From an uncultured Eubacterium sp. (lineage in GTDB: Bacteria; Bacillota; Clostridia; Peptostreptococcales; Anaerovoracaceae), in NCBI GenBank assembly GCA_937966095.1, contig CALCKF010000032.1, positions 1 through 60,274 on the forward strand: 60,274 nucleotides of DNA, given 5' to 3'. The notes under the pieces are model-generated. The model ran no database searches. It was not told the DNA's origin and worked only from the letters and a program-made list of their open reading frames with translations. Of this stretch, positions 43,481 to 52,993 are shown one piece after another. Positions within the stretch are counted from its first letter, which is position 1. Every line of letters starts with the position of its first letter. Both the position numbers and the translations under genes were made by a program.

Positions 43481-44678
43481 AGACACGGACACCGATAATC
43501 GGCATGGACGTGTGGGCGTTGTTTTTCCTTATAATATACTCCAACAGCTCAATAATATCAACAATTTATCTGAAAATGATGTATTCTCTGACGAAGGCAG
43601 ATTTTCCCTCAAAGACACAGGTGTGGAAGTATTTGAGTATGAAAATGGCAATGATGCAGACAGGATAGAAAAGGTTAATGTTGCTGCCGAAGAAAAAGGT
43701 GTTAAGTTCTCATTAAAAAACGAAAATATCACAATTGATACAAAGATTCCATATGTACATATCGCTTCGTATGTATCAGTGAGAAAAGGAAATCGCAAAG
43801 CACTTGATGAACTTCGTATCAAGGTCAAAAATTTAAAACGAGGCACATATGAGAATAGAGCTACAGGGTATAAAGCAGATATAAATAGGATAACTATAGG
43901 AAAAATACTAAACCCAGTTAATAATCAAAGATATAATCAATGGGGTAAGCGCTATATCAATAATCTTAATGCCGCAAGATGTCTCCCTGAATTATTTGAA
44001 AATGCAGTATATATAGATACTAAGCCTCCACAGAAGATAAAGAATGAGGGAAAGCAGATACAAGGATATCATCATTTTATTGCGCCAATATATATGGATG
44101 ATAGGGAGTATCGAGTGAGAATTGTTGCGAGAGAAAAAGAAAACTCTGACGTGTTATACATAGTTGAAACTGATATTTTACCAACAAAAGACGGAGTCCG
44201 CATGGCAGCAGGTCAAAAGCCTCCTACTTTGGGCGAAACTCCGTCTAATATTAGTATATCCGAACTCATAAATGGAGTCAAGATATATGATTATGATATG
44301 CAGGAAAACGATGTTTATACGCAAGAGGACATTAAATTCTCATTTCCTGACGAATCCGATGTGATCGATTATGCCAATGAACATGAGACGGAGTTTGTCG
44401 ACGTGCCGCCGGTTCGTGACTATGAGAGAAAGCAACGGGCCATAAGGCAGCAGACGTATGGTGAGCTTCTGGAGCAGGTCGAGAAATTGAAGCGTGATAA
44501 GCACCTTACGAAAGGTAAGGTGCTCGATGAGAAATCTGTACGTGAAGAGGTCAATAATCTTGTATTAACCCTTATGACTTACAGCGAGAGTTATACCGCA
44601 AGCGGAGGTAGAAAAAAACTGATCATAGACTGGTGCGCAATGGCGTTCATGCGGTCAGTCAGATTTTCACTTCCCTGA
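43443..44678 (+). pseudogene. continuation of the decayed polyvalent gene: LPD3-like module and the conserved end block
   Basis: This frame joins the previous one if the eight-A run at 43461-43468 is seven. Content: DEGRFSLKDTG, KFSLKNEN, an LPD3-like module (residues about 105-255, with LPELFENAVYIDTKPP and GYHHFIAPIYMDDREYRVR), then PDESDVIDYANEHE to VLDEKSVREEVNN, which repeats the end block of the intact gene (41756-41951). A frameshift near 44628-44640 breaks it; the last about 15 residues are out of frame. Confidence 0.75.
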
Positions 44679-46015
44679 AAAAGGGTGATTCCTATGAGGC
44701 TATCACGACGGCAGAGCTTGCCGCCAAAGATATTGTTGAAAAGCTTGAACTCATTAATGATGAGATGTTTTATACATATAAAGAACTAAGAGACTATTTG
44801 AAAAACACGAGAATAGTCATATCCGAAGAAGATGCTGCGAGCATACCTGATTTCAAAGAGTTTAAGAAGGAGCAGGCAGGCAGGATAAGAATAGTGAGTC
44901 AGAATGGCGTCCCGGTCGATACAGTTTATCCGGAGCTTGTTGAAAAGTATCCTGAACTTTTTTCTTCGGATATAACACATCCGGCAGATCAGCTTATTGA
45001 GATGGCCGATGTGAGAGAGTCTCTTGAACCGTACGACATCATGCTTTCTGCAGAGGAGACGGAGCAGCTTGTTAAGCAGACAGCACAGGATCTTCTTGAC
45101 ATTGCTGGACACGGAAAGGCTTTTAAATCCTGGGCGGATAAGAAGGCAGAGCAGTACGATGAAAAGCTGAGACTTGTAAAAGCTCGTCACAAGGAAGCAT
45201 TGCGAGATATACGCAGAAATGAGCGCGAACGAGCTGAGCGACTGATACAGGGAGAAAGACAGAAATGGGCGGATCGTGTGAACCGAGCAAATGAACGAGG
45301 AAACAGGCGAGTTCAAGAAGAAAAGGGCAAGACAAAGGCGAGAGAGGCAAAAAAGCGTGAAGAAGCAAAAAGACGAGAGTCCATTCGCAAAATGGAAAAT
45401 GATATTAAGTGGCTCTCCGACAGACTTTTGAAGCCAACCGATGATAAACATATCCCAGAGGGCGCAAGGAAAGAAGTTGCGAGATTACTGTTTGCCATTG
45501 ATACGCAGAGTGAACGCTCAAAAAAACTTCAAGAAAAGTATGGATTAAGCAAGAAAAGGATAAAATTCTTTGGACTTAAACAGAAGTATTATGAAATATT
45601 CAACGCTGAATCTAATAGTGACTTCATAGTGGATCAGGGTATCGTCGAAGAGGATGGAATCCTTGATGAACTACATAATAAGCTTGACGAAAAGGAACTG
45701 TCTGAGGCGACATCAGAGGATTTGGAAATGATTCGCAAGCTACTTAAAAACATCGTACATGGGGTGAGAAATCAGAACAATGCATTCTCCGATTAATTAA
45801 AAGGTCACATAGATGAGCTGGGCATGAAAACAATAAATGTCGCAAATAAGCGCATGGAAAAGCGCGGTGATCTCAAAACCGAAAAGGGAGCGGGTATAGG
45901 GGATTTCATATTTACGAACGGAACTCCGCGAGATGTATTCAATAGAGTCGGCGATGGCGTAAATGACGGGTTCATGGCATTGCGACGCGGCTTTGACAAG
46001 CACATAGACATATGA
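44633..46015 (+). pseudogene. continuation of the decayed polyvalent gene: coiled-coil C-terminal region
   Basis: Open from the frameshift to a TAA at 45794-45796, then open again in the same frame to TGA at 46015. Residues show a long charged coiled coil (ALRDIRRNERERAERLIQGE and onward) and then a segment ending NGTPRDVFNRVGDGVNDGF. The stop at 45794 is an in-frame nonsense change, because homologous-looking sequence (KGHIDELGMKTINVANKRME) follows without a frame change. Confidence 0.7.
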
Positions 46016-46506
46016 CTGAGGCGAGAGAGTTTTTTGTTGATTTGCTTGTGAAATACTATAAAAAGAGATTGCCGGGAAGCAAAATAGAAGACTGGGAGAA
46101 GAAGCAGACGATTGAATATAAATTGCAAAATGGCTCAACTATAAAAATAACCGTGGCACAGGCTATGAACCTGCATGTACTGGCAAAGAGAGCGCAGAGC
46201 GGCGGTCACCTTATGCAAGGCGGGATAGTGTTAATTGATCCAAAGCGTTCGACTTTCTCTGAGGCTTTCAAGGGTAAGAAAGCGACGATGAGCATAAGAT
46301 ATACACTGAGTTATGAGGATATTGAGGGAATCCGAAATGAGCTGACGGATGAGCAGAAGCGGATTGCGGATGAGATTCAGAGGTTTGTCGGCGGAAGAGG
46401 CTCTGAATTGGGTAACGAAGCGTCGATGAAGATGTACGGATACAGGAAATTTACGGAGAAAAATTATTGGCCATTGATATCAGCAGAATATTGGCTACAG
46501 ACATAA
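46012..46506 (+). pseudogene. last piece of the decayed polyvalent gene, truncated
   Basis: 164 residues in a frame shifted relative to the previous piece (HIDI then MTEAREFFVDLL). Segments such as AMNLHVLAKRAQSGGHLMQG and GNEASMKMYGYRKFTEKNYW are typical of the C-terminal region of large phage polyvalent proteins. It ends abruptly after YWPLISAEYWLQT; the family normally continues, so the element is deleted here. Confidence 0.7.
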
Positions 46507-46558
46507 TCATTACTTATGAGAAATCTTTATCTATAAATGATTCAGGAGGAGATTAATA

Positions 46559-46674
46559 ATGAAAAAACATTTTTAATTCTTGTATTAATTTTTACAATGT
46601 TTTTCACAATTGCGATTCCGAGTCACGCTATAAATACTAGTGCAACAGATGCCGACATAGAATATGTGAAATAA
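46559..46674 (+). pseudogene. small secreted peptide gene with a frameshift
   Basis: A ribosome binding site (AGGAGGAG) precedes an ATG, but the frame stops after five codons (MKKHF). With one more A in the run after the ATG it would read a signal peptide, FLILVLIFTMFFTIAIPSHA, and 18 more residues to the TAA at 46674. Either a frameshifted remnant or a sequencing error in the homopolymer. Confidence 0.5.
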
Positions 46675-46866
46675 TCTCTGTGAAATAAGCTCTCTATGGC
46701 AATCAGGACCTGAACAGTGCCTGTCAATTGCTTTTGCGGATTTATGTCCTGATCAAGGTTATTTTATCTGTTTATTAATTTGAAATATGTTAAAATATAA
46801 TAAAAAAAGTTAAGATGCCGCTTTATATACAGATCTTTTAAAATCCGGTTTTCACAGGAGGGGGAT
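46675..46866. other. intergenic region at the presumed right end of the element
   Basis: ATCAGGAC (46702-46709) and GTCCTGAT (46746-46753) form an 8-bp inverted repeat with a 36-base loop. An AT-rich stretch with TATAAT-like sequence near 46795 precedes the lipoprotein gene. There is no tRNA fragment and no copy of the left attachment site. Together with the frameshifted peptide gene before it, this is the longest part outside intact genes. Confidence 0.5.
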
Positions 46867-47577
46867 ATGAAAAAAACGATTTTATTAATGGTGATATTAG
46901 CCTGTGCTGTGATTTTTTCCGCGTGCAGCAAGCATACTGATGCAGACAGCAGTGATGAAACTGCTGGTGACTCAGGGCAAAGTTATACGATAACTTATGT
47001 GGAAGGTTCACCGGATTGGGGAAAAATCCCTTACGTAGAGCTGGAAAATCAGCAATGGACCGATCCGGTGAATATCAATGCATATGCGCAGCTGTGTTAC
47101 AGCGATGATGCTCTTATGGTGCATATGTGGGCGGAAGAAGAAAACATAAGAGCGACATATCCAAAATCCGATGTATTAGGACATACCTATGAAGACAGCT
47201 GTCTTGAATTCTTCTTTTCCCCGGTTGCCGGTGACGCGCGTTATATGAATTTTGAATATAATCCAAACGGATGTGTCTGTGTTCAGGTCGGAACCGGCAG
47301 AGAGGATCGCATCAGGATGGCCTTTGAAGATGATATTTTTGAAGCCGAGCCAAGAAGAACTGAAGATGGATGGGAAATAACGTACAGTATACCGTTTTCT
47401 TTTCTGAAAAACCTTTATCCGGATTTTCAGGCCGAATCCGGTGAAGAGATTTCGGGCAATTTTTATAAATGCGGTAATCTGACGGCTCAGAAACACTATA
47501 TTTCGTGGAATCCTATCGACAGCGAAACTCCGGATTTCCACCGCCCTGAAGATTTCGGCCGATTGATATTCGAATAG
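46867..47577 (+). CDS. lipoprotein with CBM9-like (carbohydrate-binding family 9 type) domain
   Basis: 236 residues. Signal peptide with lipobox FSAC. The mature protein matches the CBM9-like/DOMON-like beta sandwich often found in carbohydrate-active proteins: DALMVHMWAEEENIRATYP, SCLEFFFSPVAGDARYMNFEYNPNG and WEITYSIPFSFL. No catalytic domain. Probably a surface protein of unknown ligand. GGAGGGGG precedes the ATG. Looks chromosomal, and is the first intact gene right of the element. Confidence 0.75.
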   Translation: MKKTILLMVILACAVIFSACSKHTDADSSDETAGDSGQSYTITYVEGSPDWGKIPYVELENQQWTDPVNINAYAQLCYSDDALMVHMWAEEENIRATYPKSDVLGHTYEDSCLEFFFSPVAGDARYMNFEYNPNGCVCVQVGTGREDRIRMAFEDDIFEAEPRRTEDGWEITYSIPFSFLKNLYPDFQAESGEEISGNFYKCGNLTAQKHYISWNPIDSETPDFHRPEDFGRLIFE

Positions 47578-47594
47578 CGGTATGAGGATCATCA

Positions 47595-47623
47595 TTGATT
47601 GTTTTGTCAAGGTGTAGTATTAT
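47595..47623 (+). promoter_or_regulatory. promoter of the thioesterase gene
   Basis: TTGATT (47595-47600), 17-base spacer, TATTAT (47618-47623), 36 bases before the ATG. Confidence 0.5.
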
Positions 47624-47659
47624 TATACACGGCAGATACCTGATGAACGGAGGTGTGAG

Positions 47660-48136
47660 ATGTCGGAAAGATTGGATGACGGACAGAAGAGACTTGAAGA
47701 ACATGTTAAAAAGACGCTGAAAGAAAACAATGTCGATCAGCATGACACGATAAACGGGATGATGAAGTCGGAAATGGCCGGCTGCTCCTTTATAGACGGG
47801 ACGATAACATTTGCATTCCCGGTACAGCCGTGGCAGGTGAACAGAGTAGGCACTCTCCACGGAGGTATGATATGCACGGCATTTGATCTGACGATAGCGG
47901 CTCTTGCAAGATTTTATGCGGGAGAAAATTTTGCGCCGACGATAAGCCTGGATGTGAAATACATAAGGCCTGTCAGGTTGGGAGACACTATGCTGGTTAC
48001 TGCCAGAGCGACAGCGACCGGAAAAAGGATAACACAGCTGACATGTGAGGCTTGCAGCAAAGAGAGCGGCAAGCTGGTGGCGACCGGGGCTTCCGTATAT
48101 ATGAATGTAGATACGGTTAAAGAACGAGAAAAATGA
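47660..48136 (+). CDS. PaaI-family hotdog thioesterase
   Basis: 158 residues. RVGTLHGGMICTAFDLTIAALAR is the HGG motif helix of hotdog thioesterases, followed by the VKYIRPVRLGDTMLVTARAT strand pair. Probably hydrolyses an acyl-CoA; substrate unknown. GGAGG precedes the start. A separate unit upstream of carAB. Confidence 0.85.
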   Translation: MSERLDDGQKRLEEHVKKTLKENNVDQHDTINGMMKSEMAGCSFIDGTITFAFPVQPWQVNRVGTLHGGMICTAFDLTIAALARFYAGENFAPTISLDVKYIRPVRLGDTMLVTARATATGKRITQLTCEACSKESGKLVATGASVYMNVDTVKEREK

Positions 48137-48155
48137 TTGAAGAGGCAAAAAAATG

Positions 48156-48224
48156 CATGAATATGATTGCATAAACATTTATTGCGGTGTATAATTATTT
48201 AAAAAGCGACAGTAATGTCGCTTA
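48156..48224 (+). promoter_or_regulatory. carAB promoter with ARG-box-like site and leader hairpin
   Basis: TTGCAT (48167-48172), 17-base spacer, TATAAT (48190-48195). CATGAATATGATTGCATA (48156-48173) resembles an ARG box and overlaps the -35. A 7-bp hairpin AAGCGAC/GTCGCTT (48204-48224) follows in the leader without a T run. This fits arginine-dependent repression of carbamoyl-phosphate synthesis. Confidence 0.55.
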
Positions 48225-48255
48225 TTGAATGTGTGAGGAGAACGGATATAGGATT

Positions 48256-49380
48256 ATGATTGAGACGATTGAAAAGATGGAAGGTTTGATTTATCTGGAA
48301 GATGGGACTGTATTCAAGGGAAGAGGATTCGGCTTCAGAGGCACTGCCGTGGGAGAACTGGTTTTCAACACGGCTATGACGGGGTATCAGAAGATACTGA
48401 CCGATCCGTCATATAAAGGTCAGATAATAAATATGACGTATCCTCTTATAGGAAATTACGGCATAAGCTCGGTGGATAACGAGTCGGATGCAGTGCATGC
48501 TTTCGGTGTCGTGGTAAAGGATCTGTGTGATACACCGTCCAACAGCAACAGTATAATGACTATAGACAGATGGCTGAGGGATATGCGTGTACCGGGAGTG
48601 TTCGGTGTAGATACAAGGCAGATAACCAAAAAGATAAGAAATAAAGGGACTGTAAAATGCCTTATCAGTACCGAAGGGATATCCATAAGCGAGGCTGCTG
48701 AGCAGTGCAGAAACGGTCAGATAAGAGGAGACTGGATGAAAGAAGTTTCAGTCAAGGAAAAAACGGTCATGGAGTCTCTGTCAGATAATAATGATAAGCC
48801 TTTTGAAGTTGCAGTAATAGATTTCGGAGTCAAGGGAAACATACTGACCTGTCTAAGAGAAAGAAACTGCAGACTGACATTGTATCCTTACGGAACAGCT
48901 GCAGAAAAGATACTGGAAGGAAAGCCTGACGGTATATTCCTGACTAACGGTCCGGGAGATCCAGAGGAAGCTGCAGAAGCTATAGAGGAAGTAAGAAAAC
49001 TCATAAGAACAAGTGAAATACCTATGTTCGGTATATGTATGGGACATCAGATACTGGCTCTTGCTCTGGGCGGCAGGACATACAAGCTGAAGTACGGACA
49101 TCGCGGCGGAAATCATGGTGTATTTGATAAAGATACGAAGAGATCATACATAACCTCACAGAACCATGGATTTGCTGTACAGCATGAAAGCATAATACTG
49201 AAGGGAATGGAGGTAACACATCTTAATCTGAATGACGGGACGGTAGAGGGAATGGAACACAGAGATCTTCCGATATTTTCCGTACAGTTTCATCCTGAAG
49301 CTTCGCCGGGTCCTAATGACAGCGGATATCTCTTCGATAAATTCATAAAAATGATGAAGGAGGACAAGAACAATGCCTAA
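48256..49380 (+). CDS. carA: carbamoyl-phosphate synthase, small (glutaminase) subunit
   Basis: 374 residues. N-terminal CPSase small-chain domain (LIYLEDGTVFKGRGFG, FNTAMTGYQKILTDPSY) and a class I glutaminase with FGICMGHQ (nucleophile Cys) and SVQFHPEASPGP (His-Glu). It frees ammonia from glutamine for CarB. The start is uncertain: the ATG at 48256 is preferred, but the ATG at 48277 and the GTG at 48229 are in frame. Overlaps carB by 8 bases. Confidence 0.93.
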   Translation: MIETIEKMEGLIYLEDGTVFKGRGFGFRGTAVGELVFNTAMTGYQKILTDPSYKGQIINMTYPLIGNYGISSVDNESDAVHAFGVVVKDLCDTPSNSNSIMTIDRWLRDMRVPGVFGVDTRQITKKIRNKGTVKCLISTEGISISEAAEQCRNGQIRGDWMKEVSVKEKTVMESLSDNNDKPFEVAVIDFGVKGNILTCLRERNCRLTLYPYGTAAEKILEGKPDGIFLTNGPGDPEEAAEAIEEVRKLIRTSEIPMFGICMGHQILALALGGRTYKLKYGHRGGNHGVFDKDTKRSYITSQNHGFAVQHESIILKGMEVTHLNLNDGTVEGMEHRDLPIFSVQFHPEASPGPNDSGYLFDKFIKMMKEDKNNA

Positions 49381-52300
49381 AAAGACATTTCTGAAAAAAA
49401 TACTGATAATAGGTTCAGGTCCTATAGTCATCGGACAGGCCGCAGAGTTTGATTATGCCGGGACGCAGGCCTGTAAGGCGATAAGAGAGGAAGGTATCGA
49501 AACGATACTTGTAAACAGCAATCCGGCGACCATCATGACAGACAAGGGAATAGCAGATAAGGTGTACATGGAGCCTCTTACGGAGGAGGCTCTGGAGCAG
49601 ATAATGGAAAAGGAGAGACCTGACGGCATACTGGCTGGATTCGGCGGACAGACTGGTCTCAATCTTGCCATGGAAATGGAACGAAAGGGTATACTTGAAA
49701 AGTATGGGACGCTGCTTTTGGGAGTAAACAGGGAAAGCATAAAGAAAGCGGAAGACAGAGAGGAATTTAAAAAACTCATGCAGGAAATCGGAGAACCGAT
49801 ACCCAGCAGCGTTATAGCCACATCTATGGAAGAATGCTATAAATTTGTTGAACAGGAAGGCTTTCCTGTTATCATAAGGCCTGCATACACACTCGGAGGA
49901 ACAGGAGGCGGTATAGCAGAGAACAGAAAGGAACTGGAACATCTATGCCTAAAAGGTATGGAAAACAGCGCCATAGGTCAGATACTGCTGGAAAAATCCG
50001 TTGCAGGATGGAAGGAGATAGAGTACGAGGTTATAAGAGACAGCCGTGATAATTGTATCATCATATGCAGCATGGAAAATCTCGATCCTGTCGGTATACA
50101 TACAGGAGACAGTATCGTAGTGGCTCCTACTCAGACACTGAGAGACGAAGAGTATCAGATGCTGAGAGACGCATCTATAAAGATAATAAGAAATCTTGAG
50201 ATCGAGGGCGGCTGTAATGTACAGTTTGCGCTGGATCCAGAAACAGGAAAATACATAGTGATCGAGGTGAACCCGAGAGTCAGCCGATCGTCGGCTCTCG
50301 CATCAAAAGCGGCAGGCTATCCGATAGCCAAAATCGCTGCCAAGATCGCCATAGGATACAATCTTGACGAGTTGAACAACTATGTGACACAGACTACCAG
50401 CGCATGCTTTGAACCTACGCTGGATTATGTTGTCGTGAAATTTCCTAAATGGCCGTTTGACAAATTCAGGACAGCTTCCAGAAAGCTTGGTACTCAGATG
50501 AAAGCAACAGGTGAAGTAATGTCTATCGACAGGACTTTCGAGAGCGCATTGATGAAGGCCCTTACATCGATAGAGATAAAATGCGACGGCCTGCATATAC
50601 CGTTCGTTACCGGGCTTGATGATGAAAAACTTGTGGAAAAACTGAAAGCATGCGATGACGAGAGGATATTCTGTATAGCTGAGGTCATGAGAAGAGACCT
50701 TATGGATGTGGAAATGCTGTACAGCATAACAAAGATAGACAGATGGTTCTTAAGCAAGATAAAAGGGATAATAGATCTCGAAAAGAGGATGCAGAAAGGC
50801 CCTCTTACGAAGGAAATGGTCTATGAGGCCGAATCAAGAGGTTTTACTGATACTGATATCATAGCTCTTTCAGGAACGACCAGAGATGTTTTACAGGATA
50901 TAAGAGTATACAATGATATTTATCCTGTATATAAGATGGTAGACACCTGCGGAGGTGAATTTGATGCACTTACCCCGTATTATTACTCATGTTATGATGA
51001 GGAGGATGAAAGTGTGAGAAGCCCTGAGGAGAAGATTCTGGTGATAGGTTCCGGACCTATCAGGATCGGCCAGGGCATAGAGTTCGACTATTGCTGTGTA
51101 CAGGGTGTTTGGGCCATAAAGGATCTCGGGTATGAAGCCATAATAATGAACAATAATCCAGAGACTGTAAGTACAGATTTTGATACTTCAGATAAGCTGT
51201 ATTTTGAATCTCTGCATATCGACAATGTAATGAATGTCATAAAGAGAGAGAGACCTTACGGCGTGATACTGCAGTTCGGCGGGCAGACATCGCTCAATCT
51301 TGCAGAGAAGCTCAACAGCAGGAGCATAAATATATTGGGTACTTCATACAGCAACATAGATCTTGCAGAAGATCGGGAAAAATTCTGTGAACTGCTGGAT
51401 GAACTCGATATTGCAGTGCCTGAAGGTGTTGCAGTGACAAACCAGGAAGAGGCTTTTGAAGCTGTCAGAAAGCTGGGGTATCCGCTGGTTGTGAGACCTT
51501 CATATGTAATAGGCGGACGTGCTATGCAGGTAGTCTATAACGATGTGGAACTGACGAGATATCTGAAGGAAGCGGTATCGCTTTCAACGGAGCATCCTGT
51601 TCTTATAGACCAGTATATACAGGGAAAGGAAATAGAGGTGGATGCCATAGCAGACGGTGAGGATATCCTTATTCCGGGTATAATGGAGCATGTCGAAAGA
51701 GCCGGAGTACATTCAGGGGACAGTATTTCAGTATATCCGAATTATTCTCTTTCGGAGGAAGTGGAAGCAACTCTGCTGGACTATACCAAAAGGATATCAA
51801 AAGCTCTTGATGTTGTTGGACTTGTCAATATACAGTACGCTTATGACGGTAAGAAGATATATGTCATAGAAGTCAATCCGAGAGCCTCGAGAACAGTACC
51901 TATACTCAGCAAGGTGACAAGAGTTCCTATGGTGAAGCTGGCTGTTGCTGCAATGCTGGGTCATAAGCTCAGGGACAGCGGATACGGAACGGGACTTTAT
52001 GAGAAGACAAAGGAATTTGCAGTGAAGGTCCCTGTATTTTCGAGCGCGAAGCTGACTGATATGGATATAGCTCTGGGACCGGAAATGAAGTCTACGGGAG
52101 AGGTTCTCGGGATAGATGAGAATCTTGATAAAGCCATATATAAAGGATTTCTGGGAGCCGGAAGCAATATACCGGTAGCCGGGAATATATTCGTGACATT
52201 GAGAGAGTCTGAACAGAACACGTATACGGCAGATATTCTGGAAGAATACAGAAATTCAGGATTCAGGCTCTATGCTACGGAGGACACCATAGGATTTATG

Positions 52301-52573
52301 AGGGCTCGTGATATAGAAGTGGAAGACATGGATTATGATACGGCTCAGAAATGGATAATGAATCACGACAGCAGCAGCGAAGAAAAGATAGCTATGGTGA
52401 TAAATATGCCTACTGTTGCCAACAGAAAAGAAAACGACAGTTTTCCGGTAAGAAGAAAAGCTATCGAAAGAGGCATCCCTGTAATGACGTGTATGGATAC
52501 TGCTAAGGTTTTCCTGAAAGCAATAAAGCTGAAGCAGAAAGATACGAAACTGGATTACAATGTGCTGGGCTGA
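49373..52573 (+). CDS. carB: carbamoyl-phosphate synthase, large subunit
   Basis: 1066 residues, full length. Two homologous ATP-grasp halves, each with an IIGSGPIVIGQAAEFDYAG-type start (LIIGSGPIVIGQAAEF and LVIGSGPIRIGQGIEF), and a C-terminal MGS-like regulatory domain. Makes carbamoyl phosphate for arginine and pyrimidines. It forms an operon with carA, linked functionally to argCJBD and argH in the window. Confidence 0.96.
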   Translation: MPKKTFLKKILIIGSGPIVIGQAAEFDYAGTQACKAIREEGIETILVNSNPATIMTDKGIADKVYMEPLTEEALEQIMEKERPDGILAGFGGQTGLNLAMEMERKGILEKYGTLLLGVNRESIKKAEDREEFKKLMQEIGEPIPSSVIATSMEECYKFVEQEGFPVIIRPAYTLGGTGGGIAENRKELEHLCLKGMENSAIGQILLEKSVAGWKEIEYEVIRDSRDNCIIICSMENLDPVGIHTGDSIVVAPTQTLRDEEYQMLRDASIKIIRNLEIEGGCNVQFALDPETGKYIVIEVNPRVSRSSALASKAAGYPIAKIAAKIAIGYNLDELNNYVTQTTSACFEPTLDYVVVKFPKWPFDKFRTASRKLGTQMKATGEVMSIDRTFESALMKALTSIEIKCDGLHIPFVTGLDDEKLVEKLKACDDERIFCIAEVMRRDLMDVEMLYSITKIDRWFLSKIKGIIDLEKRMQKGPLTKEMVYEAESRGFTDTDIIALSGTTRDVLQDIRVYNDIYPVYKMVDTCGGEFDALTPYYYSCYDEEDESVRSPEEKILVIGSGPIRIGQGIEFDYCCVQGVWAIKDLGYEAIIMNNNPETVSTDFDTSDKLYFESLHIDNVMNVIKRERPYGVILQFGGQTSLNLAEKLNSRSINILGTSYSNIDLAEDREKFCELLDELDIAVPEGVAVTNQEEAFEAVRKLGYPLVVRPSYVIGGRAMQVVYNDVELTRYLKEAVSLSTEHPVLIDQYIQGKEIEVDAIADGEDILIPGIMEHVERAGVHSGDSISVYPNYSLSEEVEATLLDYTKRISKALDVVGLVNIQYAYDGKKIYVIEVNPRASRTVPILSKVTRVPMVKLAVAAMLGHKLRDSGYGTGLYEKTKEFAVKVPVFSSAKLTDMDIALGPEMKSTGEVLGIDENLDKAIYKGFLGAGSNIPVAGNIFVTLRESEQNTYTADILEEYRNSGFRLYATEDTIGFMRARDIEVEDMDYDTAQKWIMNHDSSSEEKIAMVINMPTVANRKENDSFPVRRKAIERGIPVMTCMDTAKVFLKAIKLKQKDTKLDYNVLG

Positions 52574-52690
52574 TATAAATATTAGGAATGTTTTTTGTAT
52601 TTATACTGGAAATCAACATAATTCTCTGATATTATTAATTAGTCGCTGATATAATCCTTTAGTAGTAACATTTGTTGGAAGGAAGGAAAA

Positions 52691-52879
52691 ATGATATTAC
52701 TTATTTTAGCATTGATATTTGGTATCGCTGTAATGGCATTTCTTGTTGTCAGTATGGTCAGAGGCAGAAAGAATGGCAACAGCAGGCTTGTCAATATACT
52801 TAAGATAATTCTTATGATAGAGGCTGCGGTATTTCTGATAGTTTTTGTGATAGTGTTCATAAGGACGTTGGCAATGTGA
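52691..52879 (+). CDS. small membrane protein, 62 residues
   Basis: MILLILALIFGIAVMAFLVV and IILMIEAAVFLIVFVIVFIR are two membrane segments joined by a basic loop (RGRKNGNSR). A good ribosome binding site (GGAAGGAAGG) precedes the ATG. Not recognised. It lies 117 bases after carB and before a two-way terminator. Confidence 0.6.
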   Translation: MILLILALIFGIAVMAFLVVSMVRGRKNGNSRLVNILKIILMIEAAVFLIVFVIVFIRTLAM

Positions 52880-52935
52880 CGGAATGATTCCGGAACATGG
52901 ATGAAAACCTTCTTGAAGGATATCGATGGAATATT

Positions 52936-52993
52936 AATGATCTCTTCTGATGTTCGATCTGTCTGATCGGAATCGGAAGAGGTCATTTTGTTT
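52936..52993. terminator. terminator between the small membrane protein and the AraC gene
   Basis: AATGATCTCTTC and GAAGAGGTCATT form the outer stem with an inner GATgTTCGAT/ATCGgAATC-type stem, followed by TTTTGTTTT on the plus strand. It ends at the stop codon of the convergent AraC gene. Confidence 0.65.

Larger units (their letters stand above)
32910..46674. mobile_element. integrated element at tRNA-Arg, decayed; right end not resolved
   Basis: The left end is the third copy of the tRNA 3' end (32910-32927), with the integrase gene next to it reading toward the tRNA. Content: integrase, Abi_2/AbiF-type gene with RNA, lipoprotein, membrane protein, ImmA remnant, XRE repressor, a giant polyvalent gene and its decayed duplicate. 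There are no structural phage, replication or conjugation genes. No copy of the 18-base tRNA end is found near 46.5-46.9 kb, so the right attachment site has been lost or lies further out. The end at 46674 is my estimate from where decayed genes stop. Confidence 0.75.

Noticed and set aside
44661..44678. RFSLP at the end of the 43443-44678 frame as another boundary motif
   Set aside because: The frame is shifted here; the real continuation reads SQIFTSLKKG in the other frame, so the match is accidental.
46012..46506. Stand-alone gene of 164 codons
   Set aside because: No ribosome binding site, and its sequence continues the polyvalent protein after a frameshift; treated as a pseudogene piece.
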